Part shown: positions 25,215-34,454 of the stretch, one piece after another
How positions within the stretch are numbered: the stretch's first letter is position 1
How the letters are laid out: each line of letters begins with the position of its first letter
From: Streptomyces sulfonofaciens
GTDB taxonomy: Bacteria > Actinomycetota > Actinomycetes > Streptomycetales > Streptomycetaceae
Length of the DNA: 64,000 bases
NCBI RefSeq assembly: GCF_014656295.1
Contig: NZ_BNCD01000029.1
Coordinates: 1-64,000 of the forward strand
Direction of reading: 5' to 3'
Program-made: the position numbers and the translations under genes
Notes under the pieces: generated by a model
The model's database searches: none
What the model saw: only the letters and a program-made list of their open reading frames with translations
Told to the model about the DNA's origin: nothing

Positions 25215-25976
25215 TCAGCGCGAGTGGGCCGTCTCCGTCTCGATCCACTGGCGGAAGGCGGTGACGTCGGTGTAGACCGTCGGCGCCGCCCCCGGCTCCC
25301 CGTTGCTCCCGGACGTCGCGCCGACCAGCTTCCAGACACCGTGCTGCCTGACGACGGCAGGACCGCCGGAGTCGAAGTTCCCGGCGCCGTACCTCCCGTC
25401 GACGTTGCCGACGCACAACTCCGTCCGGGGGACGATCCCGGAGTCGTCGCACGACGGGTCGGGCAGCAGCGCCGTGTCGAGTTGCCGCAGGTCCTCGGGC
25501 CAGCAGGACGCGTCCTGCGCCGCGCAGGTCTGGCCCCAGCCGAGGATGCGCAGCGGCGTCCCCCCGCTCGGCGACGTGTCGGCGACGGCCACGGGGGCCT
25601 CGTGCGCCGGCCTGCTCAACTCGAGGAGCGCGATGTCGTGGCCGCGCTCACCGTCGGGTCGGGTGACGAACCTCTTGACGCGGATCAGTTCGCCGCCGCG
25701 GGTCGTGTCCGAGGAACCGATGCGCAGTTTCCAGTCCTTGAGCTCGCCCCGCGTGCAGTGCGCGGCGGTGACCGCCCATCGCTCGGCGATGAGTGAGGCG
25801 CCGCACACGTGCCCGTCGGGACGCGGGGACTCGGGACGCTGGAGGGAGGCCATGAACGGGTACGCCCCGCCGGCCGGTGCGCCGCCGATGATGGCGCCGG
25901 CGGGCGGTGCACCGGCCAGGCCGAACGCCGCCGCGGCAGCCGGGATGAGGGCGAGTGCCCATCGTTTGGAGAACAT
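25215..25976 (-). CDS. Secreted trypsin-like serine protease (S1 family)
   Basis: 253 residues with a Sec signal peptide. The probable mature N-terminus IIGG comes almost directly after the AGA cleavage site, so there is little or no propeptide. The catalytic triad is visible: His73 in TAAHC, Asp114 in HDIALLEL, Ser203 in FDSGGP. The loop before Ser203 reads AGNFDSGGP instead of the common GDSGGP context; the Asp preceding Ser is kept. Several Cys pairs suggest disulfides. It should degrade extracellular protein. The gene is divergent from the CocE/betaine operon. Confidence 0.92.
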   Translation of the reverse strand: MFSKRWALALIPAAAAAFGLAGAPPAGAIIGGAPAGGAYPFMASLQRPESPRPDGHVCGASLIAERWAVTAAHCTRGELKDWKLRIGSSDTTRGGELIRVKRFVTRPDGERGHDIALLELSRPAHEAPVAVADTSPSGGTPLRILGWGQTCAAQDASCWPEDLRQLDTALLPDPSCDDSGIVPRTELCVGNVDGRYGAGNFDSGGPAVVRQHGVWKLVGATSGSNGEPGAAPTVYTDVTAFRQWIETETAHSR

Positions 25977-26317
25977 GGCGGGAGACTAGGAACCGGCTGT
26001 GTCAACGGGGCATCCACTGCGCCTCGACCGTCCATCGACGGGCCCACCGCCCGGTCTCCGGACGGTCGCGGACGGGAGAGCGCCCGCGACGGCCGGTGTC
26101 CGCGGGTCCATGAGGGCGGGCCCGGACGCAGGTCAGGGACGGTGTCGGCCCGCTGGGACGGCAAGGGGGCACCGCCGTCGGCACGGCACACGGCGGCTCG
26201 CTGGCCTACCCAGTCCTACGCGACCCATTCGTGTGTTCATGCTCACCAGTTCACATGCCCTCTAAATTATCCCATATAAGCAGATAAGGAGAGTGTGTGT
26301 TCGTCTAGTGTGCCGCC
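25977..26317. other. Divergent promoter interval between protease and CocE operon
   Basis: 341 bp holding promoters for both flanking genes. The last 70 bp are unusually AT-rich for the window. No gene is supported inside. Confidence 0.5.
26250..26278 (+). promoter_or_regulatory. Probable promoter of the CocE/osmoprotectant transporter operon
   Basis: TTCACA (26250-26255) and CATATA (26273-26278) are separated by 17 bp in an AT-rich patch 40 bp before the ATG of the first gene. An overlapping TATAAG at 26275 is an alternative -10. AAGGAG at 26287 lies about 25 nt before the ATG, too far to be its ribosome site. Confidence 0.5.
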
Positions 26318-28471
26318 ATGCCCACTACCGGAACCCCAGGTGCCGTTGGAGAGACCACACAGCGCCGCCCGCGGGGAGATGTCCACGACCAGCAGCACCA
26401 CGCCGTGCGTGTGCTGCGCCATGTGTGGATACCCCTGAAGGACGGCACCCGGCTCGCCGCACGGATCTGGTTGCCTGCGGACGCTTCCGGACCCGTGCCG
26501 AGCGTGCTCGAGTACATCCCGTACCGCAAGAACGACGCCACCGCGCCCCGCGACGTCACGCTCCACGCACCCTTCGCGCAGGCCGGATACGCCTCGCTGC
26601 GCGTCGACTGCCGGGGCACGGGCGACTCCGACGGCGTGATGCTCGACGAGTACCACCCCACCGAGCTGGCCGACGCCCTCGAAGTCCTCGCCTGGATCGA
26701 GCGGCAGGACTGGTCCGACGGCCAGGTCGCGATCATCGGCAAGTCCTGGGGCGGTTTCAACGGTTTGCAGATCGCCGCCCTCGACCCGCCCCAACTGCGC
26801 TGCATCGTCACGGTCTGCTCCACCGACGACCGGTACGCCGACGACGTGCACTACGCGGGCGGCACCCTGCTCGCCTCCGAGATGCTGCCCTGGGCGGCGA
26901 CGATGCTCGCCTACAACGCCCGCCCCGGTGACCCGGCCGTGCTCGGCGACGCATGGCGGGAGCACTGGCTGGAGCGGCTGGAGGCGACCGTTCCGTACGC
27001 CGAGGAGTGGGTCGCCCACCAGCGCAGGGACGCGTACTGGGAGCACGGCTCGGTCTGCGAGGACTACTCCGCGATCAAGGTTCCGGTGTACGCGGTGGGC
27101 GGCTGGATCGACCAGTACCGAGGCGCCGTCCTCCGGCTGCTGGAAGGCCTCGGGGCGGCGGGCGTGCCGGTCAAGGGCCTGCTCGGCCCCTGGGCGCACA
27201 ACTACCCGCACCAGGGCCTGCCCGGACCCGCCATCGACTTCGTCGGCGAGTGCGTCCGCTGGTTCGACCGCTGGATGCGCGACGGCAGCACGGACGGCGC
27301 GGCCACCGCGGACGCCGCCGACGGCGGCAGCGGTGCGCACTCCGCGGGACCGGACGGCAGACCGCCGGCCGTCGACGACGAGCCGCGGCTGCGCGTGTGG
27401 ATGCCCGAGCCCGCGCCGCTCGGTGCCGACCGCGTGCACCGCGCGGGGCGCTGGGTCGCCGAGCCCGCCTGGCCGTCGCCGGGCGTCACCCCCCGCAGGA
27501 CACCGCTGCGCGAGCTGGGCGGGGCCCCGGGCACGGCCGTGCTGCGCTCGCCGCTCGCCGTCGGCGCCGCGACGGGCGACTTCCTCAAGTTCGGCGACGT
27601 ACCGGGGCAGTACGCCGACCAGGCACCCGACGACGGGCGGGCGTGCTCCTTCACCGGGCCGCCGCTGCCCGAACGGGTGGAGATCCTCGGCGTCCCCGAG
27701 GTCACGCTGCGCGTCACCAGCGACCGTCCGCAGGCCCAGCTCGCCGTGCGGCTGTGCGAGGTCACGCCGGACGGCGCCTCCCGGCTGGTCACCACCGGAC
27801 TGCTCAACCTCACCCACCGCGCGGGGCACGCGGCACCCGAGCCGCTCCGGCCGGGCCGGCCCTACGAGGTGACGGTCCCGCTCTTCGCCGTCGGACACGC
27901 CTTCGGCGCCGGCAGCCGCATCCGGGTGGCCGTCTCCGCGTCGCTGTGGCCGTGGATGTGGCCCTCTCCCCAGGCCGTGGCGCTGGAACTGGACCGCGGC
28001 CACGGCGAGTTGGTCCTTCCCGTACGGGAGCCGCGCCCGGCCGAGGAGGCCGCGCTGCGCGACTTCGGACCACCGCCCCCGGAGCCGCCGCACACCATAA
28101 AGACCGAGACGCTGCCGGGTGCGCGCCGGGTGACCTACGACCCCGAGAGCCAGGAGCAGATCATCGTCGCCACGCCGACCGGGGGCTCGATGAGCGACAG
28201 CGCCGACGGCCTGACCCACAGCACGCGCGATCTCAACCGCTTCCGGCTGGTGGAGGGCGACCCGCTCTCCGCGAGCGTCGAGTGCGAGCGTCAGGAGCGC
28301 GTGGGGCGCGGGGAGTGGGCGGTTCGGGTGCACACCCGCTCCCGGATGACCGCCGACGAACAGGACTTCCTGGTGGTCAACCACCTTGCCGCGTACGAGG
28401 GTTCCGGCCCGGCCGAGCGCGAGGTCTTCGCCCGCACATGGACCCGTACGGTGCCCAGGGACCAGGTGTGA
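26318..28471 (+). CDS. CocE/NonD family hydrolase (X-Pro dipeptidyl-peptidase-like)
   Basis: 717 residues. An S15-type alpha/beta hydrolase core has DCRGTGDSDG, nucleophile Ser143 in GKSWGG, Asp265 in GGWIDQY and His294 in GPWAHNYPHQG. It is followed by the jelly-roll C-terminal domain of the CocE family (KFGDVPGQYADQAPDD, then LLNLTHRAGHA) and a 130-residue extra tail. An in-frame stop at 26306 fixes the start at ATG 26318; no good ribosome site is seen, so translation may be from a short leader. Family members cleave esters or X-Pro amides. The stop overlaps the GTG of the betaine-binding lipoprotein, so it may release a quaternary amine from an ester for uptake. Confidence 0.9.
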   Translation: MPTTGTPGAVGETTQRRPRGDVHDQQHHAVRVLRHVWIPLKDGTRLAARIWLPADASGPVPSVLEYIPYRKNDATAPRDVTLHAPFAQAGYASLRVDCRGTGDSDGVMLDEYHPTELADALEVLAWIERQDWSDGQVAIIGKSWGGFNGLQIAALDPPQLRCIVTVCSTDDRYADDVHYAGGTLLASEMLPWAATMLAYNARPGDPAVLGDAWREHWLERLEATVPYAEEWVAHQRRDAYWEHGSVCEDYSAIKVPVYAVGGWIDQYRGAVLRLLEGLGAAGVPVKGLLGPWAHNYPHQGLPGPAIDFVGECVRWFDRWMRDGSTDGAATADAADGGSGAHSAGPDGRPPAVDDEPRLRVWMPEPAPLGADRVHRAGRWVAEPAWPSPGVTPRRTPLRELGGAPGTAVLRSPLAVGAATGDFLKFGDVPGQYADQAPDDGRACSFTGPPLPERVEILGVPEVTLRVTSDRPQAQLAVRLCEVTPDGASRLVTTGLLNLTHRAGHAAPEPLRPGRPYEVTVPLFAVGHAFGAGSRIRVAVSASLWPWMWPSPQAVALELDRGHGELVLPVREPRPAEEAALRDFGPPPPEPPHTIKTETLPGARRVTYDPESQEQIIVATPTGGSMSDSADGLTHSTRDLNRFRLVEGDPLSASVECERQERVGRGEWAVRVHTRSRMTADEQDFLVVNHLAAYEGSGPAEREVFARTWTRTVPRDQV

Positions 28472-29418
28472 GCGCCCCCGGAGCGTTGCGCCGCGGGGGC
28501 CGGCGAACGGCCGGCCGCGCGGGCCGGGGCCGCACCGCGTGCGCGGTGCTGCTGGCGCTCGCGAGCGTCGCGGGCCTGAGCGGCTGCGGAGCCGCGGCTC
28601 CCGGCGGGCGGCCCACGGTGGTGATCGGTGCGAAGGAGTTCACCGAGCAGTGGGTCATCGGCGAGCTGTACAAGCAGGCCCTGGCGAACGCCGGTTACAG
28701 CGTCGAGCTGAAGTCGAACATCGGCAGCACCAACATCATCGACGGTGCCCTCACCTCCGGCCAGATCAGCCTGTACCCCGAGTACACGGGCGTCGTCCTC
28801 CAGGTGCTGGCCAAGCAGACCACGATCCCCGGCAGCGCTGCGGAAACGTTTCGCAAGGCGAAGGCGTTCCAGGAGGGGCGGGGGCTGACGATGCTGCCCC
28901 CGACGCCTTTCCAGAACCGCGACGCGGTGGGCGTCAAGCCCGCGTTCGCCAGGAAGTACGGCCTGAGGACCATCGCCGACCTGCGCAGGGCCCCGCACGT
29001 CGTGTTCGCCGAGTACCCCGACAACCTCGCGGGCGCGCTGGGCTACCACCAGCTCGTCAAGACGTACCACCTGCGGAACACCGAGGTGAAGACCCTCAAC
29101 ATCGGCTTGCAGTACTCCGCCCTGGACCACGGCCAGGTCGACGCCGCCGACGTCTTCACGACCGATCCGCAGCTCGCGCGCGGCGACTACACGCTGCTCG
29201 ACGACACCAAGAGCTTCTACGGCTACCAGAACCTCGCCCCCGTGCTGCGCAAGGGCGTCCTCAAGGAGCAGGGCCCCGGTTTCGCGAAGGTGCTCAACCG
29301 GGTCGACGCCCTGCTCACCGACAAGGCCGTGCGCGAGATGAACAGGGCCGTCGACGCCGTACGCCTGGCGCCCTCCGAGGTCGCCACGGACTTCCTGCGG
29401 GCGAACGGGATGACCTGA
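28468..29418 (+). CDS. Glycine betaine/osmoprotectant ABC transporter substrate-binding lipoprotein
   Basis: 316 residues starting at GTG 28468, which overlaps the previous stop (GTGA). The N-terminus is basic, then hydrophobic, then the lipobox LSGC, so the protein is a lipid-anchored extracellular receptor. The fold is ProX/OpuC type: VVIGAKEFTEQWVIGELYKQ, GSTNIIDGALTSGQISLYPE, and VDAADVFTTDPQLARGDY. Such proteins bind betaine, carnitine or choline through aromatic boxes. It forms a complete uptake system with the three genes downstream. Confidence 0.92.
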   Translation: MSAPGALRRGGRRTAGRAGRGRTACAVLLALASVAGLSGCGAAAPGGRPTVVIGAKEFTEQWVIGELYKQALANAGYSVELKSNIGSTNIIDGALTSGQISLYPEYTGVVLQVLAKQTTIPGSAAETFRKAKAFQEGRGLTMLPPTPFQNRDAVGVKPAFARKYGLRTIADLRRAPHVVFAEYPDNLAGALGYHQLVKTYHLRNTEVKTLNIGLQYSALDHGQVDAADVFTTDPQLARGDYTLLDDTKSFYGYQNLAPVLRKGVLKEQGPGFAKVLNRVDALLTDKAVREMNRAVDAVRLAPSEVATDFLRANGMT

Positions 29419-29488
29419 GCGCCGCCCGCCGCCACGGCGTACGCCCGCACCCGCACGTACCGCTGCCGCCATCCCAGGAGAGACCCCG

Positions 29489-30559
29489 ATGAGCCAGGAA
29501 ACCACCGAACCGAGAAGCCCGGCGGGCGCCCACGGCAGCCCCGCAGCCGGACCCGCCGGGGCGCGGGAGCCCGCCGAGGCGCAGGAGATCGTCTTCGACC
29601 GGGTCGTGAAGAACTACCCGGGCGCCGGGGCGCCGGCCGTCGACGAGCTGTCGCTGACCGTCCCCGCGGGCGAGATCTGCGTCCTGCTCGGCCCCTCCGG
29701 CAGTGGCAAGACCACGGCCCTGATGATGGTCAACCGGCTGACCGAGCCCACCGGCGGCGACATCAGGATCGGCGGCCGCTCCATCCGCGACATGGACCGG
29801 ATCGAGCTGCGCCGCTCCATCGGCTACGTCATCCAGCAGGTGGGCCTCTTCCCGCACCTGTCCATAGCGGACAACGTCGCGACGGTGCCGAAGGTCCTCG
29901 GCTGGGACCGCGGGCGTACGAAGCAGCGCGTGGCCGAACTGCTCGACCTGGTGGGGCTGCCGGTGGCCGAGTACGGCAGGCGCTACCCGGCACAGCTCTC
30001 CGGCGGACAGCAGCAGCGCGTCGGCATCGCCCGCGCACTGGCCGCGGACCCGCCCGTGATGCTGATGGACGAGCCGTTCGGCGCACTGGACCCGATCACC
30101 CGGGAGCGTGTGCAGGACGAGTTCCTGGCGCTGCACGAGCGGATCAGGAAGACCGTCATCTTCGTCAGCCACGACATCGACGAGGCCGTGAAGATGGGCA
30201 CGCGGATCGCGGTGCTGCGGGAGGGCGGGCACCTCGCGCAGTACGACACCCCGCAGGCGCTGCTGAAGGAGCCGGCCGACGAGTTCGTGGCCCGCTTCGT
30301 CGGTGCCGACCGGGGGCTGAAGCGGCTCACCCTGATCCGCCTCGCCGACCTGGAGCTGTCGGCGCCCGGTGCCGAGGCGCAGGAGGCCGAGCCGCACGGG
30401 GCACGCACGCTGCCCTCGCTCCCCGGGGACGCGTCGCTGCGCTCCGCGCTCTCCCTGATGATCGCCGACGGCACCGGGGCGCTGCGTGTGACGGGCCCGG
30501 ACGGCAGGGTGCTGGGGACCGTGACCCTCGACGCCGTGCGAAAGGCGGGCGCGGCATGA
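29489..30559 (+). CDS. Betaine/proline/choline ABC transporter ATP-binding protein
   Basis: A 356-residue ATPase of the OpuA/ProV class. Walker A is GPSGSGKTT, the Q-loop is VIQQVGLFPHL, the signature is LSGGQQQRVGIARAL, Walker B is LMDEPFGALD and the switch His is in FVSHDIDEA. After about residue 260 comes a C-terminal region with a single CBS-like half (GDASLRSALSLMIADGTGAL), used by OpuA-type ATPases to sense ionic strength. ATG 29489 has AGGAG 9 nt upstream. It overlaps the next gene by 4 bp. Confidence 0.93.
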   Translation: MSQETTEPRSPAGAHGSPAAGPAGAREPAEAQEIVFDRVVKNYPGAGAPAVDELSLTVPAGEICVLLGPSGSGKTTALMMVNRLTEPTGGDIRIGGRSIRDMDRIELRRSIGYVIQQVGLFPHLSIADNVATVPKVLGWDRGRTKQRVAELLDLVGLPVAEYGRRYPAQLSGGQQQRVGIARALAADPPVMLMDEPFGALDPITRERVQDEFLALHERIRKTVIFVSHDIDEAVKMGTRIAVLREGGHLAQYDTPQALLKEPADEFVARFVGADRGLKRLTLIRLADLELSAPGAEAQEAEPHGARTLPSLPGDASLRSALSLMIADGTGALRVTGPDGRVLGTVTLDAVRKAGAA

Positions 30560-31332
30560 GCGCGGCGCTCCCGTCGGCCGTGGGCCCCCTCGCCCGGGCA
30601 GCGGCGGGCGGCGGCCCGGGCGGGCCCGGCCATCCCGTCATCCCCGACTTCGGCGCGCCCAGCGGCTGCGTGGCCCACGACGCCACCTTCTGCACCGACT
30701 GGTTCACGGCCCACTGGACGAACCTCTTCTGGCCCGCGCTGGTGCAGCACGTCGAGCTGACGCTGGTCGCGGTCGTCATCGGCTTCGTCATCGCGCTGGC
30801 GGCCGCCGTACTCGGGCACTTCCAGGCGTGGTTCGCCGCCCCCGTCTCCGCGGTGTCGTCGTTCCTCTACACGGTGCCGCCGCTCGCGCTCTTCCAACTG
30901 CTGGTGCCGGCCACCGGCTTCTCGGTGCTGACGGTTGAGGTGGCCCTCGTCGCGTACAGCCTCTACCTGCTCTTCACGACCATCCTCACCGGGCTCCGCG
31001 AGGTCCCCCAGGACGCGGTCCGCGCCGCGCGCGGCATGGGGCTGACCCGGTGGCAGATCCTCTTCAAGGTGGAGATCCCGCTGGCCGTGCCCGCGATCGT
31101 CTCGGGGCTGCGCGTGACGACGGTGATGACCATCGGCACCGTCGCCATCGCGGCCTACGTCATCGACGAGGGTCTGGGCTCACTGATCCTCAAGGCGCTC
31201 CAGTCGCCGTTCAACACCCAGTTCATCGGCGCCGGCGGCCTGGCGGTCGTACTGGCGCTGGCCGCGGACGGCCTGCTGGTGCTCGGCGGCCGGCTGCTGA
31301 CGCCGTGGGCGCATGCCAGGAGGACCGCGTAG
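30556..31332 (+). CDS. Osmoprotectant ABC transporter permease, first subunit
   Basis: A 258-residue inner-membrane permease of the OpuB/ProW class with about five to six helices. It has the cytoplasmic EAA loop in VPQDAVRAARGMGLTRWQIL and the following KVEIPLAVPAIVSGLR. The extra N-terminal segment (residues 1-55) is Gly/Pro-rich with two Cys. ATG 30556 overlaps the ATPase stop (ATGA). Its stop TAG is followed directly by the ATG of the second permease. Confidence 0.92.
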   Translation: MSAALPSAVGPLARAAAGGGPGGPGHPVIPDFGAPSGCVAHDATFCTDWFTAHWTNLFWPALVQHVELTLVAVVIGFVIALAAAVLGHFQAWFAAPVSAVSSFLYTVPPLALFQLLVPATGFSVLTVEVALVAYSLYLLFTTILTGLREVPQDAVRAARGMGLTRWQILFKVEIPLAVPAIVSGLRVTTVMTIGTVAIAAYVIDEGLGSLILKALQSPFNTQFIGAGGLAVVLALAADGLLVLGGRLLTPWAHARRTA

Positions 31333-31986
31333 ATGGACACCTTCATCGGCTCGTTCACGTTCATGCGTGACCAGCTTCCGCTGCTGCTGGACAAGACCGG
31401 GCAGCATCTGTGGATGTGCGGCCTGGTCATCGGCGTCTCGCTGGTCGTCGCCGTGCCCACCGGGCTGTGGCTGGGGCATCTGCACCGCGGCGAGTTCCTG
31501 GCCACCAGCATCTCCAACGTGGGCAGGGCGCTGCCCAGCCTCGCCGTCATCGCCATCGGCCTCGGCATCATCGGGCTCAACTTCGTCAACATCGCCGTCG
31601 CGCTGCTGATCTGCGCGATCCCGCCGATCCTCAGCCAGGCCTACCTCGCCGTCGAGCAGGTCGACCAGAACCTGGTGCGTGCGGCGCGCGGCATGGGGCT
31701 CACCGCGCGGCAGGTCCTCTTCAAGGTCGAGCTGCCGCTCGCGCTGCCGTTGCTCTTCTCCGGCATCCGGATCGCCGTGGTGTACGTGATCTCCAGCGCC
31801 ACCCTGGCGACCGTCGCGGGCGGCGGGGGGCTCGGCGACATCGTGCTCGGCCAGGCCAACTACGGCTTGCAGGGCGTCATCGCCGCCGCGCTGTGGGTCG
31901 CCGCCCTCGCGCTGATCGCCGACGGGCTGCTGGCGCTGGCGGGGCGGTTGCTGGTACCGCGCGGGCTCAAGGTGTCGCGCGGCTGA
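31333..31986 (+). CDS. Osmoprotectant ABC transporter permease, second subunit
   Basis: A 217-residue permease homologous to the preceding one, with an EAA loop in NLVRAARGMGLTARQVLFKV and five to six helices. It starts at the base after the first permease's stop, so translation is coupled. The pair forms the heterodimeric channel of the importer. The operon ends at the hairpin at 31990-32015. Confidence 0.92.
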   Translation: MDTFIGSFTFMRDQLPLLLDKTGQHLWMCGLVIGVSLVVAVPTGLWLGHLHRGEFLATSISNVGRALPSLAVIAIGLGIIGLNFVNIAVALLICAIPPILSQAYLAVEQVDQNLVRAARGMGLTARQVLFKVELPLALPLLFSGIRIAVVYVISSATLATVAGGGGLGDIVLGQANYGLQGVIAAALWVAALALIADGLLALAGRLLVPRGLKVSRG

Positions 31987-31989
31987 CGC

Positions 31990-32015
31990 CGGCGCGCGGT
32001 GTCCGCCGCGCGCCG
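31990..32015. terminator. Bidirectional hairpin between the permease and P450 genes
   Basis: A 10-bp perfect GC stem (31990-31999 pairs with 32006-32015) with a 6-nt loop fills the 29-bp gap between convergent genes and touches the P450 stop codon. Confidence 0.7.
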
Positions 32016-33302
32016 TCAGGAGTCGGCCACCCGCACGGGCAGCGACTTCAGCCCGTTGATGAAGTTCGACACCAGGCGGCGCGGCGGGGACGCGAGCCGC
32101 AGGGGCACCGGCAGGGCGCGGCGGACCTCGTCGTACAGGATCCGTAGCTGGAGGCGGGCGAAGTGCGCGCCCAGGCAGACGTGGGGGCCCTCGCCGAAGG
32201 AGATGTGGGGGTTCGGGGAGCGGGAGAGGTCCAGGACGTACGGATCGGGGAAAACGCGTTCGTCGTGGTTGGCCGAGGCGTGGAAGACGACCACCTTGTC
32301 GCCCGCAGCGATCCGCGTGCCCGCCAGCTCCGTGTCCCGGGCGGCGGTGCGCCGGAAGGACAGGACCGGTGGGTGGCGGCGGAGCAGTTCGTCCACGGCG
32401 GTGGCGAGGTCGACCCCGCCGCCGCACAGCCTGCGGTAGGCGCCGGGGTGTTCGGCCAGCAGGTGCAGGCCGCCGGGGGCCGCGCCGCGTACCGTGTCGT
32501 TCCCGGCCACGACCAGCAGGAAGAAGAACATCCGCAGTTCGGGCGCGGTGAGTTCGGGGTCCGTGGCGAGGGCTGTCATCACGTCGTCGCCGGGGTGCCG
32601 CCGCTTGTGTGCCGCCAGCGCGTGCGCGTAGTCGAACATGTCCCGCAGGGCCGCCGGGGACCTCGGGTCGACGGGCCGGGCGTTCGGCCCGGGTCCCGGT
32701 GCCCCGGCCTCGTCGGGGTCCTGGTAGCCGATGACGCGCCTGGTCCAGTGCAGCAGGAGGCCCCGGTCGCTGTCCGGCACGCCCAGCAGGTCGGTGAGGT
32801 TGAGCAGGGCGTAGTCGTCGGTGACGCGGGTGACGAGGTCGCAGGTGCCGTCTGCGGCCCGGGCCTCGGCGAGGGCCCCGGCGAGCAGGGAGCGGGCGCG
32901 CGCACGGGCGAGCGCGGCGAAGCGCTCCACACGTTTCGGGGTGAAGGCCCGGCTGACCGGTCGGCGCAGCCGCCGGTGGTGCGGCGGATCCTGGTTGAGC
33001 ATCATGCTGCGGATGAACGGCAGGTCGGCGGGGTCGGGGTCGCGGATCTGGGTGGCGCCGAGCCAGGAGGAGTACGTCGAGGAGTCCTTCAGGACGCGAA
33101 CGGCGTCGTGGTACCGGGTGACGGCCCAGAAGCCGGGGCCGGCCGGCCAGCCGAGCACCTCCGGCTCCTCCTGCCAGGCCACGGGGTGGTGATCGCGCAG
33201 CCGGCGGTAGCGGTCGTGGGGGATGCCTGCCGCGTACTGCCGCGGGTCGAACACGTCCGGTGCGACTGCCCGTCCCGCCGCCCCGTCACGCTTCCCGCTC
33301 AC
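32016..33302 (-). CDS. Cytochrome P450
   Basis: 428 residues. The heme-binding loop is FGEGPHVCLGAHFARLQL with the axial Cys, the I-helix oxygen-activation motif is VAGNDTV, and the ExxR motif is in DELLRRHPPV. The segment LNQDPPHHRRLRRPVSRAFTPKRVE resembles the CYP124/125/142 group, which hydroxylates steroids or methyl-branched lipids; this subfamily hint is tentative. GTG 33302 overlaps the stop of the upstream hydrolase gene by 4 bp, giving a coupled two-gene operon. No ferredoxin or reductase gene is nearby. Confidence 0.93.
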   Translation of the reverse strand: MSGKRDGAAGRAVAPDVFDPRQYAAGIPHDRYRRLRDHHPVAWQEEPEVLGWPAGPGFWAVTRYHDAVRVLKDSSTYSSWLGATQIRDPDPADLPFIRSMMLNQDPPHHRRLRRPVSRAFTPKRVERFAALARARARSLLAGALAEARAADGTCDLVTRVTDDYALLNLTDLLGVPDSDRGLLLHWTRRVIGYQDPDEAGAPGPGPNARPVDPRSPAALRDMFDYAHALAAHKRRHPGDDVMTALATDPELTAPELRMFFFLLVVAGNDTVRGAAPGGLHLLAEHPGAYRRLCGGGVDLATAVDELLRRHPPVLSFRRTAARDTELAGTRIAAGDKVVVFHASANHDERVFPDPYVLDLSRSPNPHISFGEGPHVCLGAHFARLQLRILYDEVRRALPVPLRLASPPRRLVSNFINGLKSLPVRVADS

Positions 33303-34141
33303 GCATCCGCCCCGGTGTCCCGCCCGTCGGCCCGCGCGGCGTCCTGCCCGTCGGCCCGCGCGGTGTCCTGCCCGTCGGCCCGCAGGAAGTCCTCCACCGC
33401 ACGGATCAGGTCGAGGGGGGCCTCGTCCATCGCGTAGTGGCCGCACGAGGACAGCTCCACCAGTTCGGCCCGCGGGTACCAGCGCATCCAGGTGGCGCGC
33501 TGCAACTCGGCCGACAGGGCCGGGTCCAGCGCACCCACGACCGCCAGCGCCGGCACGGGGGAACCGTCGATGCGGTCGTGGAAGTCCTCGACCGCCCAGG
33601 AGTCCAGCCAGGCCCGGAACGCCTTCGCATCGCTGCGTTCGAACGAACGGCGCACCATGCGGTCCAGCCAGCCCGAAGGGCGCCGGCCCCCGGTGGTGAT
33701 GTCGAGGATGGTCCGGCGGTGCTCGGCACTGTGCGCCGCGGCGGTGAAGAGTTCCCACTGCTCGGGCGGCAGGGGCAGGCCGGATGCGGGCACCGGCGAC
33801 ACACCGACGATTCTGCGCACCCGGTGCGGCGCGGCGGCGAGGGCCCGCTGGGCGACGCAGCCGCCCATCGAGTGGCCGATCAGCGAGAACCGCTCCCAGC
33901 CGAGCCGATCGGCCAGCGCGAGCACGTCCGCGGCGCCCTCGGCCGTGGTGTACGCGCCGCTCACGTCCCTGGCCTCCCCGTACCCCCTGAGGTCCACCAC
34001 CGCGTACTGGAACGAGGCCAGGTCGAGGTCAGGCAGCACCGGGTCGTAGGCGGAGCGGTCGGCGAACCAGCCGTGTACCGCGATCACCTTGTGCGGGCCC
34101 GCACCGTGCAGTGCGTGGGGCGGAACAGGACGTGCGCTCAC
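33299..34141 (-). CDS. Alpha/beta hydrolase co-transcribed with the P450
   Basis: 280 residues. It has AVHGWFADRSAYDP, the nucleophile elbow GHSMGG, a probable acid in VVGALDPALSA and a late His in SSCGHYAMDE, a complete alpha/beta hydrolase triad. GTG 34141 follows GGGAG. The C-terminal end is a repeated ADGQDTAR-type octapeptide encoded by a 24-bp tandem repeat starting at 33322. The gene precedes and overlaps the P450 gene, so both probably act on one substrate, for example ester cleavage and oxidation. Confidence 0.88.
   Translation of the reverse strand: MSARPVPPHALHGAGPHKVIAVHGWFADRSAYDPVLPDLDLASFQYAVVDLRGYGEARDVSGAYTTAEGAADVLALADRLGWERFSLIGHSMGGCVAQRALAAAPHRVRRIVGVSPVPASGLPLPPEQWELFTAAAHSAEHRRTILDITTGGRRPSGWLDRMVRRSFERSDAKAFRAWLDSWAVEDFHDRIDGSPVPALAVVGALDPALSAELQRATWMRWYPRAELVELSSCGHYAMDEAPLDLIRAVEDFLRADGQDTARADGQDAARADGRDTGADA
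33322..33385. repeat. 24-bp coding tandem repeat
   Basis: Nearly identical 24-bp units begin at 33322 and 33346, with a partial third at 33370. They encode the Asp/Ala/Arg-rich C-terminal octapeptides of the hydrolase. Copy number is likely variable between strains. Confidence 0.65.
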
Positions 34142-34454
34142 GCTGGCTCCCGTCGCCGGGCGTGCCGGCCAGCAGACCGGCCCGACCCGACCACGGTGGC
34201 CCCAACTCCCGCCCCGCGCAAGGTGCGAGGGCGCTCGCCGGGACACCGCGCCCGTTCACGCGCCCCACGCAGGAGACGGCCGCGAACGCACGGAGCCGGC
34301 GCCCGGACCGGCCCGGGCGCCGGCGGATGCCCGCGGGCGCGGCGCCGCCGCCGGCGCAGGACACCGGTCGGCGGGGCCGCCGTGCCCCGGCCCGCCACGC
34401 CCCGCTCCGGGGAGGCGGCGGGGTGCGGCGGGGTGCGGGGTACCGGCGTCGCGC
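34142..34454. other. Noncoding interval upstream of the hydrolase/P450 operon
   Basis: 313 bp between two minus-strand genes. It contains the hairpin at 34295-34324 and should hold the promoter of the hydrolase/P450 operon. Nothing else was seen. Confidence 0.4.
34295..34324. terminator. Hairpin after the short hydrolase gene
   Basis: A 12-bp perfect stem (34295-34306 pairs with 34313-34324) with the loop ACCGGC lies 130 bp past the stop of the minus-strand gene at 34455. Confidence 0.55.
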
